5,815 bases of DNA from Methylomicrobium sp. (GTDB taxonomy: Bacteria > Pseudomonadota > Gammaproteobacteria > Methylococcales > Methylomonadaceae), in assembly GCA_007135635.1 (NCBI GenBank), contig SLIO01000437.1:1-5815 (forward strand), read 5' to 3'. Positions 1-5,815 of the stretch are shown here, piece by piece. The notes under the pieces are model-generated. The model was not told where the DNA came from. It did not search any database and saw only the letters and a program-made list of their open reading frames with translations. The stretch's first letter is position 1; the number at the start of each line of letters is the position of its first letter. The position numbers were made by a program, and so were the translations under genes.

Positions 1-9
1 CAAGACTAC

Positions 10-642
10 TTGACCCCGGAGCCCCGCATAGTTTACCAATTGCTCAATATGAGAAATTTGATGATGATCGAACGTGAATATTTTGAACAAGCGATTATTA
101 AAAATCATTTGCTTAAAATTCGTTACAGTTATAAAAGTAATTCCATTCATAACGGTGTCATTCGTCCGTTACGGATTATCGATTCAACTATCGACAAAAA
201 CAACAAAAAAACCCCTTGTAAGTTAGTTGCCTACAGTTATGAAACTGACAGCGAACGTATTTTGACTATGTCTCGAATCACCGAGTTGGTACCCTTCGAA
301 CCGATACTTGTCGATAGTATAAATCCGGTCAAAGTCACACATTTTCGAGATAAAGTTTTGCACTGCATCGTCCCATTGTTCCACAAAGGCTGGTTACTTA
401 ATTCTGACGAAGACTACCTCGGAATTTACCCGCGTAGTTCCGACGATACTGTAGAAACTAGTAAGGGTTATGCCTATCAACACTGTTGTATTCAATATCT
501 AAAAAGCCCGCGTCATGCATTCCACTTATGGTTTAAAGATGGAGGTTACTGGCGTTACGATGCGTTTGATGATGCGCTTGATCATTTGATGTGTTACGCA
601 TTGGAACATCCTACCGATATGGCTACAGAACTCGAGACTTAG
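10..642 (+). CDS. WYL-domain protein without visible helix-turn-helix; 5' end uncertain
   Basis: The protein has up to 210 residues. Residues about 26-96 fit a WYL domain: a helix followed by an IRY strand, an IRPLRI segment near 51-56, a LVAYSYETD strand near 72-80, and the SRITEL strand near 88-93 that closes the fold. WYL domains are known as ligand- or nucleic-acid-sensing modules, often in transcription regulators of defence loci, where they normally follow an N-terminal helix-turn-helix; none is visible here. The C-terminal ~100 residues, rich in aromatic, His and Cys residues, match nothing I recognise. The frame is open to the window edge, so the gene may start upstream. Inside the window the candidate starts are TTG at 10, ATG at 49 and ATG at 61; the last two sit just before the domain, but none has a strong ribosome binding site. 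The BRCT gene follows after 10 bp. The gene is much AT-richer than the right part of the window. Domain call fairly sure; function and start not. Confidence 0.75.
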   Translation: MTPEPRIVYQLLNMRNLMMIEREYFEQAIIKNHLLKIRYSYKSNSIHNGVIRPLRIIDSTIDKNNKKTPCKLVAYSYETDSERILTMSRITELVPFEPILVDSINPVKVTHFRDKVLHCIVPLFHKGWLLNSDEDYLGIYPRSSDDTVETSKGYAYQHCCIQYLKSPRHAFHLWFKDGGYWRYDAFDDALDHLMCYALEHPTDMATELET

Positions 643-652
643 CTAATGCTCG

Positions 653-1342
653 GTGTATCATACTTTTTTTGATGAGAACGCATTGGGCTTAGAGAATACA
701 ACCCTGTATAACAAATCCAGACTTCAAGAAAGAGGCATCGACGAATTCATTGGTATTTGTAAAGGTATCTTGTTCGATGGCACGATTGCTTCGGCGGAAG
801 TGATCAATTTAGCAAAATGGCTAAACGCTAACCCTGAAGTAGCCGACCACTGGCCATGCAGTGTTGTTCGCGATGCAATCCAACCGATTGTAGCGGCAAA
901 CAAGAACTTAATGCCTGACGACGAACATCGCTTATTAATACTCTTGACCGACTTGACAGGTAATCCCGAAGCTTTTCAACACGGTCAAAACGCTTCTACA
1001 CAATTACCGCTTTGCGATCCGCCGCCTTCCGTTATTTTCGATGGAACGATTTTTGTTTTGACCGGTAATTTTAAAATTGGCAATCGTACCTATGTCACCG
1101 AATTAATCCAGTCACTCGGAGGACTAGTCCTATCCAAGGACATACGCCTCGACACTGATTTTTTGGTAATTGGTAATGTCGGTAGTTCGGCTTGGAAGCA
1201 CTCAACACATGGGCGCAAGATTGAGCGCGCAGTTGAATTGCGTGATGTTCGAAAAACAGGTATTCACATCATTTCAGAAGACCATTTGATAACTGCTTTA
1301 CCTCCATTTTCATCGTACAAAAAAGGAGGAATGGGAGAATAA
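653..1342 (+). CDS. BRCT-domain protein
   Basis: The 229-residue protein has two parts. Residues about 18-105 are helical and contain GICKGILFDGTI followed by an acidic helix and a KWLNAN helix; this vaguely resembles TerB-like helical modules (inference). Residues about 129-216 form a BRCT domain of the kind found at the end of NAD-dependent DNA ligase: GTIFVLTGNF strand, SLGG turn near 154-157, TDFLVIG strand near 168-174, conserved Trp181, and a final IHIISEDH segment. No ligase catalytic domain is present, so this is a binding or scaffold protein, not a ligase. BRCT domains usually bind phosphoproteins or DNA ends. The start is GTG; an in-frame TAA at 644-646 rules out anything earlier. 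No clear ribosome binding site precedes it, so translation probably depends on the WYL gene 10 bp upstream. An alternative ATG at 646 in another frame hits a stop after a run of seven T (see findings). Confidence 0.8.
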   Translation: MYHTFFDENALGLENTTLYNKSRLQERGIDEFIGICKGILFDGTIASAEVINLAKWLNANPEVADHWPCSVVRDAIQPIVAANKNLMPDDEHRLLILLTDLTGNPEAFQHGQNASTQLPLCDPPPSVIFDGTIFVLTGNFKIGNRTYVTELIQSLGGLVLSKDIRLDTDFLVIGNVGSSAWKHSTHGRKIERAVELRDVRKTGIHIISEDHLITALPPFSSYKKGGMGE

Positions 1343-1400
1343 GCTACACCCATTAACTTTTCAAATAATAAGGTCAAAAACAAGGAGTTCGAAGTCTGAA
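1343..1400. other. Junction between AT-rich accessory DNA and GC-richer backbone
   Basis: Between the BRCT stop codon and the first recognisable kinase codons lies a short AT-rich stretch with no gene and no hairpin followed by T residues. To its right, codons match the second dimerisation helix of a histidine kinase and G+C rises sharply. I infer a recombination or insertion endpoint here, probably near 1380-1400. No inverted repeat, target duplication or integrase is visible, so the mechanism is unknown. The sequence aaggag at 1382-1387 resembles a ribosome binding site but has no start codon at usable distance. Confidence 0.5.
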
Positions 1401-1964
1401 GAGGCTGAAGGTTTTTTGCAGAAGGGTTTGGACTGTGCCCGGAATCTCGAACATCAGATCAATCAAATCCTCGATTACGCCCGGCTCGAGTCGGGTAAAG
1501 CCCAACTTGACATCGCGAAGTTTAATATTCGACACCTGATGCTGCGATGCGTCGAAAAAATCGAACCGCTGACCAAAGACAGCGGCAATCGCATCCGGAT
1601 GACCGGCGAGGCGGCCGAGATCGACACCGATCAAGACAAGGTAGCGCATATCGTGATGAACCTGTTGAGCAATGCCAATAAATTCACCCAACAAGGACGC
1701 ATTGAGATCGCCTGGTCGATTCACCGAGCGCATTTGAACATCCGGGTCTGCGATACCGGCTGCGGTATCGACGAAGCCGACCGCGATAAGATCTTCGAGC
1801 CCTTCTGGCAGGCGGACATGAGCCTCAGCCGCCCGGCCGGCGGCACCGGCCTTGGACTGGCCATCACCAAACTGTATTGCGAATTGCTATCGGGCGAAAT
1901 CGACGTTACGAACAACAATCCAGGGAGCGTCTTTACCGTGACGCTACCGATTGCACAAGCTTGA
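1398..1964 (+). pseudogene. Sensor histidine kinase, 5'-truncated (ATP-binding half only)
   Basis: Residue numbers count from a possible TTG start at 1416. The fragment opens inside the second helix of the dimerisation domain and reads through the YARLESGK linker (21-28). It then carries a complete HATPase domain: N box NLLSNANKF (82-90, catalytic Asn about 86), G1 box DTGCGI (113-118), F box FEPFW (127-131) and G2 box GGTGLGLAI (142-150). It ends normally at TGA 1962-1964. The H box with the phospho-acceptor His and all sensor, PAS or membrane segments are absent: the frame is open back to a TAA at 1290-1292, but the codons before about 1398 look unlike a kinase. The product could bind ATP but not phosphorylate itself in cis. 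The TTG has only a weak gaagg upstream (1407-1411), so expression is doubtful. It could still be translated as a short stand-alone ATPase module. The probable former partner is the convergent dual-receiver gene. Confidence 0.8.
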
Positions 1965-2856
1965 ATTGTTCGTCGTCACTCGGCGATAGGGCCGGAATGA
2001 TCGCTTGCATGCGTTGCATGACGCGATGACTGTTGACATGATCGTTTTTGGCTAGACACCGGTCCAACAGCCAGAGCTGATGGCCGATCAGTTTGAATTG
2101 GTCTTCCCGGTAATGAATTTCTGTGACCAAGCGCGCCCGATGATGAACCGTTTGGCATAATTTACGCAGTTCGGTCAATGAATAGGGCTTGCCGAGAAAC
2201 TCGCTGGCGCCATTGATCAGTAGGTTCTTGTGATTTTCCAGGCCGGAAAAGGCGGTCACGATGATGACCGGCTGCTCGCCGTCGACCGCCAGTATTTCGG
2301 TCAGCAAGCGGTCGCCGGAAAGCCCGGGTAACATCAAATCCAACAGAATCAGATCATGCCGTTGCCGCAACCACAACTCAAAACCCTGCCGCCCTTCTCT
2401 CGCCACATCGATCCGATAATGATCCGCCAATGCATGAAAAGCGATATTGGCGGCATCCGGCTCGTCTTCGATGATCAACAGGGTCGGCTTGAACGCATCG
2501 AGGTCCGGCGGGGTGATGAGCATCCGCGTCAATTGGTCCAAAGCGGCGACCTTGAATCGGTATTCATTGGCCAAGATGCGGGGAATTTCGGTCTCGCAGC
2601 TTTCCTGAATCAGATAGATCGGCACCGCTGGATCGGCGAATCGGCCGGAACGAACCAGGGTCGACAGTTTCCAGATATCGATGTCGTGGAGCGTATAATC
2701 GGCTATCAAGCCGTCGAAGCGCTGTTCCAACAAGGCCTCCACCAACTCATCGGCCGATTGGGCTGACGTCAGATCGGCGACTATGCCGTCAGTGCGGAGC
2801 TGTCGTTCGAGTTGCGCCGTGAGGTCACCGAAAGCGGAGGCTACCAGGAGATTCAT
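1933..2856 (-). CDS. Response regulator with two receiver domains, first one degenerate
   Basis: The 307-residue cytoplasmic protein starts at ATG 2856-2854. Residues about 1-115 have the length and pattern of a receiver (DGLIADYTL with Asp53 in the phospho-site position) but lack the acidic pair near residue 7 and the usual Thr/Ser, so this is probably a pseudo-receiver. Residues about 124-240 are a complete receiver: acidic pair Glu130-Asp131, phospho-acceptor Asp173 in LLDLMLPG, Thr201 in IIVTAF and Lys223 in GKPYS. The last ~65 residues are helical, with no helix-turn-helix, GGDEF, EAL or other output domain, so the protein likely acts through protein contacts. A longer reading frame from ATG 2949 lies inside the P450 gene. 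I prefer 2856 because it gives an ATGA overlap with the P450 stop and starts exactly at the first receiver strand. The 3' end overlaps the kinase remnant by 32 bp. Confidence 0.85.
   Translation of the reverse strand: MNLLVASAFGDLTAQLERQLRTDGIVADLTSAQSADELVEALLEQRFDGLIADYTLHDIDIWKLSTLVRSGRFADPAVPIYLIQESCETEIPRILANEYRFKVAALDQLTRMLITPPDLDAFKPTLLIIEDEPDAANIAFHALADHYRIDVAREGRQGFELWLRQRHDLILLDLMLPGLSGDRLLTEILAVDGEQPVIIVTAFSGLENHKNLLINGASEFLGKPYSLTELRKLCQTVHHRARLVTEIHYREDQFKLIGHQLWLLDRCLAKNDHVNSHRVMQRMQAIIPALSPSDDEQFKLVQSVASR
2853..2856 (-). promoter_or_regulatory. ATGA stop/start overlap coupling P450 and response regulator
   Basis: On the minus strand the regulator's ATG (2856-2854) and the P450's TGA (2855-2853) share bases. 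The upstream sequence gaaaagaac is only a weak ribosome binding site, so the regulator is probably translated by ribosomes finishing the P450. This supports one operon and decides the regulator's start. Confidence 0.75.
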
Positions 2857-4205
2857 GTTCTTTTCGAGTATTGGATCGTGACGCCCTTTCGGGCCTTCAG
2901 TGTCATGTGCGGAACGAACTTCACCGGGTAGTTTTCCGGCAAGGTCCATTGAAAATGTTGCAGCAATAAAGCCACCACGGTCAGAATTTCCACGCGCGCC
3001 AGGTTCATGCCCAGACAGGTGCGCATGCCGCCGCCGTAGGGCACAAAGGCGAATCGTTCCTGCGCGGAACCGCTCATGAAGCGTTCCGGGTCGAAGCGCT
3101 CGGGATCCGGCCAGAAATCCGTGTGGCGATGGGTCAGATAGGGCGAAAACACGACCAGCGACCGGTCGTGAATACGCACATCCCTCAGTTGCCGGTCGCC
3201 GATGACATCGCGGTAGGCGGCATAGGCCGGCGGCGCCAATCGCATCGATTCATTGATGACGCTGTCGGTATAGGGTAGCCGTTTCAAGTCTTGATAGGCC
3301 AATGGCCCCGTTGCTCCCACGACGGATTCGACCTCGGCGGCGGCCCGTTGTTGTATCATCGGATGCTTGCCCAAGTAATAGAGCGTAAAGGCAATGGCGT
3401 TGACCGTGGTATCCTGTCCGCCGAAAAACAAGGTGAATAAATGATCGCGCAGTTCCTGAGCATCGAAATGCGGCGCCAATTGGGCGATCAAACTGCTGTC
3501 ATCGTCGGCCTGCTCGGCCTTGAGCCGTAAATTCGTCAGGGTCCGATCGATGTCATCGAGCGCCTGATGAAATTTTCGATTACCGGGCGTGGGCAGGCGA
3601 TTGAATACGCCGTTCAGGATGAAAGCCGAAATCGACCGGGTCACGTTATACCGGCTGACCGTATTGATCGCTTCCACGGCGCGGCGCGAGTCTTCATCGT
3701 CCAACGATCTGCCGAACAGTATCCGGCACATGATCGATTGCACCAGCGGTAAGATCTCGCGTTCCACATGAATGTGCGGTTGTTGCCGCGTTGTCAAACG
3801 CTGTATCGTTAGCTCTGTTTCCTCGCGCAGAATCGGGAACCAGGTTTCGATTGCCCGCTTCTGGAAGTAGGGCTGCAGGATCTGGCGCTGTTTTTGCCAG
3901 GTTTCACCGTAACTGTTAAAAATACCGTTGCCGAACGACGGCTTGTAGGCCTCGTGAAAAAATTGCCGGCTGTACCCCCCTTTTCTTTCATCGGCGAACA
4001 GCGTCGCCAAGTCTTTCGGGTGACTGATCAGATAGACCTTCTTTCGGCCCAATGTGAATAAGGCGATGTCGCCATGCTTGGCCGTCACGCGTTCAAAAAA
4101 CCGCAAGATATTCGAGGCCAGCATCGGTAACGAACCGGTCACCGGGCAGCCTTTCGGTCCCGGCGCCTCCCGCAGGCGGTTTTGCGGGTCGCTTGTGCGG
4201 TTCAA
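2853..4205 (-). CDS. Cytochrome P450 monooxygenase
   Basis: The 450-residue protein is a normal-length soluble bacterial P450. Landmarks in order: PGPKG near 15-19, C-helix Trp103 and Arg107 (WQKQR), I-helix oxygen-activation motif GGQDTT (262-267), ExxR motif ESMR (319-322), DPERF (372-376), and the heme loop GGGMRTCLG (391-399) with the thiolate ligand Cys397. All catalytic landmarks are intact, so it should be active as an O2- and NAD(P)H-dependent hydroxylase given an electron donor. The first heme-loop position, usually Phe, is Tyr390. The overall style resembles CYP4/CYP102/CYP110-like enzymes, which often act on fatty acids or terpenoids; the substrate here is unknown. There is no N-terminal membrane anchor and no fused reductase, and no ferredoxin gene is in the window. 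The start is TTG with GGAG 8 bases upstream, overlapping the receptor stop by 4 bp; the next ATG (residue 28) would remove the PGPKG segment. Confidence 0.93.
   Translation of the reverse strand: MNRTSDPQNRLREAPGPKGCPVTGSLPMLASNILRFFERVTAKHGDIALFTLGRKKVYLISHPKDLATLFADERKGGYSRQFFHEAYKPSFGNGIFNSYGETWQKQRQILQPYFQKRAIETWFPILREETELTIQRLTTRQQPHIHVEREILPLVQSIMCRILFGRSLDDEDSRRAVEAINTVSRYNVTRSISAFILNGVFNRLPTPGNRKFHQALDDIDRTLTNLRLKAEQADDDSSLIAQLAPHFDAQELRDHLFTLFFGGQDTTVNAIAFTLYYLGKHPMIQQRAAAEVESVVGATGPLAYQDLKRLPYTDSVINESMRLAPPAYAAYRDVIGDRQLRDVRIHDRSLVVFSPYLTHRHTDFWPDPERFDPERFMSGSAQERFAFVPYGGGMRTCLGMNLARVEILTVVALLLQHFQWTLPENYPVKFVPHMTLKARKGVTIQYSKRT
4202..4205 (-). promoter_or_regulatory. TTGA stop/start overlap coupling TonB receptor and P450
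   Basis: The P450's TTG (4205-4203) and the receptor's TGA (4204-4202) overlap. This is the same geometry as the downstream ATGA joint, but with a weaker start codon. Coupled translation would set the P450 level from the receptor level. Confidence 0.7.
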
Positions 4206-5815
4206 AAGCTTAACTCCGCTTGCCCGAGAAAGGCGATCCCTGCGATCGGATAATCGTATGGGACCGCCTGGCCGTTGATACTCGGATGCCGGGCTTTGAC
4301 ATCGAATAGGTTATCGACCTTGAAGCTGAGCGCCAGGCCGTCCATGAGCTGCTCGCGGCGCAAATTGAATCCGACCAGGACATAATCGCCGATCGCATCA
4401 CGTTCGTCACCCGCCGCCCGCTGCCGGCCGATGATCCAATCGGAACGCACATTGACCTGCCAATCCTTCACGAATTGCCAGTTGATCTGCGCAAAGATAT
4501 CGTGCTGCGGTGCGCCGATGATGAAACTGTCATTGGCGCTGTTCTTCGGCTCGAGTCGCAGATAGGTGTAATTGAGATCGAACGTCAGACTTTCGTTGTA
4601 TCGGTATTGACCGAGCCACTCGAAACCATAACCGATCGCTCCGGCGGAATTTTCGAAGGTGCGTAGCGTGCTACTCGTCTCGGCAATCAGATCGGCGCTG
4701 GAATACCCGAAGAGATTGATACCGGTCGAGAGGCCGTATTTCCATTTTTTAGCGACCGACAACTCCACGGTATCGATGGTTTCAGGCTTTAAGTTCGGGT
4801 TGCCCCGTAATTGCAGACCCTCATTGCTGTAGAGTTCGATGAAAGATGGCGTCCTGAAGGCGCGCCCAACCATCAGTTTGGCCGACAACGCGGGGCCGAC
4901 TTGCCAAACCAGACTGGCTCTGGGATTGGCCGTCAAACCGAAATCGGAATAATGATCGAGCCTGAGCCCGGTGGTCAAGGTCCAGTCATTGGCAATGTTC
5001 CATTCATCCTGGACGAGGCCGAATACGATGTGTCGGTCCGCGTCGTCGGATAAGGCTTCGACCCCGAGGCTGTCGGTGCTTTGCAACGGCCCGGCAGGTA
5101 CGATCAGGTTATTCGGCAGGATCAAGAAATTGCGGTTTTCGGTGAGATCGTGTGCCACCGCATATTTATAGCCGGCACCGACAGTGACTCGGTGATGCTT
5201 GAACCCGTCATAGAGTGTCTTGAAGGTCGCATCGACGGTATGAGAAAAATATTGATATGTCGAGGTCACCGGGTCGGAAAAAGTTCCGCCGAAGGCACCG
5301 GCCGGAAAATGATGATTGAGACCGGTGGCTTTGTAGAAAAAATAGTTCAGATTGAACTGGGGTTCGAAATCGCCAAACCGTTGTTTGAGATCGAGCCCCG
5401 ACGCCCAGGATTGATAGCGGATTGAACCGTCAGGGTCCAACGCCAAGGTTGTGCCTACACCATTGGCGGATTCGAAATCCTGATAACGCAGATGCAGTTT
5501 GACCGTGTCACGATAGCGTAGCGACGCACCCACATCGATGTCGTTACGCGCGACATTGATCGGCCCCGGCGCCAATGACGCCTGCGTATTGAACAGCCGA
5601 TCCATTCGCGTTTGCGCATCGGCTTTGACGGTCTCCCGCTGACCCTTGGTGGTTCGGCCTTGAGCCGAAAAAGCCAGATCAAAATCACCGAACTGCTTAC
5701 CCAACAATGCCCAACCGCCATAGCTGTCGAAACTGCCGGCCAACGCGCCGATTTCACCGCCGCCGATTTCCCGACCGGTTTTGGTGATGATATTGATGAC
5801 GCCGGCAAAGGCATC
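4202..5815 (-). CDS. TonB-dependent outer-membrane receptor, 5' end outside window
   Basis: The frame is open to the right edge, and 537 residues are visible. The first visible codons read GVINIITK (residues 5-12 of the fragment), the classic end of the plug domain, so the signal peptide, TonB box and most of the plug lie beyond the window. TTG 5743 is therefore not the start. The rest is a beta-barrel of alternating aromatic strands and polar loops, with family hallmarks: GRAFRTPSFIELY (about 317-329), GNPNLKPE (about 338-345), KVDNLFD near 499-505, and a C-terminal Phe as expected for assembly by the BAM complex. Such receptors use TonB-ExbBD energy to import siderophores, cobalamin, metals or other scarce ligands; nothing here fixes the ligand. 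It is FepA/BtuB-like in architecture. It is the first gene visible in an operon with the P450 and the dual-receiver regulator; any promoter lies upstream of the window. Confidence 0.93.
   Translation of the reverse strand, partial: DAFAGVINIITKTGREIGGGEIGALAGSFDSYGGWALLGKQFGDFDLAFSAQGRTTKGQRETVKADAQTRMDRLFNTQASLAPGPINVARNDIDVGASLRYRDTVKLHLRYQDFESANGVGTTLALDPDGSIRYQSWASGLDLKQRFGDFEPQFNLNYFFYKATGLNHHFPAGAFGGTFSDPVTSTYQYFSHTVDATFKTLYDGFKHHRVTVGAGYKYAVAHDLTENRNFLILPNNLIVPAGPLQSTDSLGVEALSDDADRHIVFGLVQDEWNIANDWTLTTGLRLDHYSDFGLTANPRASLVWQVGPALSAKLMVGRAFRTPSFIELYSNEGLQLRGNPNLKPETIDTVELSVAKKWKYGLSTGINLFGYSSADLIAETSSTLRTFENSAGAIGYGFEWLGQYRYNESLTFDLNYTYLRLEPKNSANDSFIIGAPQHDIFAQINWQFVKDWQVNVRSDWIIGRQRAAGDERDAIGDYVLVGFNLRREQLMDGLALSFKVDNLFDVKARHPSINGQAVPYDYPIAGIAFLGQAELSF
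4214..4218 (-). promoter_or_regulatory. Ribosome binding site of the P450 gene
   Basis: The minus strand reads cggag here, inside the last codons of the receptor gene, with 8 bases between it and the TTG at 4205. This spacing supports TTG as the real P450 start. Confidence 0.6.

Noticed and set aside
1321..1333. Strong ribosome-binding-like sequence aaaaggagga before ATG 1331
   Set aside because: There is no spacing to the ATG, and that ATG is in the BRCT frame three codons before its stop.
1374..1733. 119-residue minus-strand frame over the kinase remnant
   Set aside because: It is a shadow of the ATP-binding domain, whose N box is unmistakable on the plus strand.
1825..1855. GC-rich ccgg-type self-complementary stretch as a terminator
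   Set aside because: It encodes the conserved G2 box of the kinase and has no following T run.
2006..2022. Repeated tgcatg motif as a possible operator
   Set aside because: It encodes the MQRMQ repeat inside the regulator's tail and is far from any promoter position.
2356..2766. 136-residue plus-strand reading frame
   Set aside because: It lies entirely antisense to the well-supported receiver protein and has no recognisable domain or ribosome binding site.
2857..2949. Upstream ATG extension of the response regulator
   Set aside because: The added 31 residues are P450 codons read in another frame; the ATGA overlap at 2856 and the start of the receiver fold favour the shorter form.
4811..5425. 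Several plus-strand frames of 66-114 residues
   Set aside because: They mirror the TonB receptor barrel; none shows a domain or independent start signal.

Overview
The window looks like chromosomal DNA from a Gram-negative bacterium, because it carries an outer-membrane TonB-dependent receptor. A gammaproteobacterium is my best guess (inference only; I see no marker that fixes the genus). Base composition splits it in two. Bases 1 to about 1385 are AT-rich (only 15 G+C in the 60 bases at 61-120) and look like acquired accessory DNA. The rest is clearly GC-richer (45 G+C in the 60 bases at 1801-1860) and looks like host backbone.

Layout. Plus strand, 1-1342: a WYL-domain protein followed 10 bp later by a BRCT-domain protein, probably one transcription unit. 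At about 1343-1400 composition changes, and directly after it a sensor histidine kinase gene begins in mid-domain (about 1398-1964). Its ATP-binding half is complete, but its sensor region and phospho-acceptor His region are missing, so the AT-rich block appears to have replaced the front of this gene. Minus strand, 5815 to 1933, read right to left: a TonB-dependent receptor (5' end outside the window), a cytochrome P450, and a dual-receiver response regulator without a DNA-binding domain. Both joints are 4-bp stop/start overlaps (TTGA at 4202-4205, ATGA at 2853-2856), so the three genes almost certainly form one translationally coupled operon. The kinase remnant and the regulator converge and overlap tail to tail by 32 bp.

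Reading of function (inference): the receptor would import a scarce, probably hydrophobic or large ligand, and the P450 would oxidise something related. The kinase and dual-receiver protein would have been a signalling pair tied to this locus before the kinase was cut. No P450 redox partner, tRNA, rRNA, CRISPR array, transposase or integrase is visible. Apart from the roughly 55-bp stretch between the BRCT gene and the kinase remnant there is essentially no intergenic DNA, and I found no convincing promoter or rho-independent terminator.
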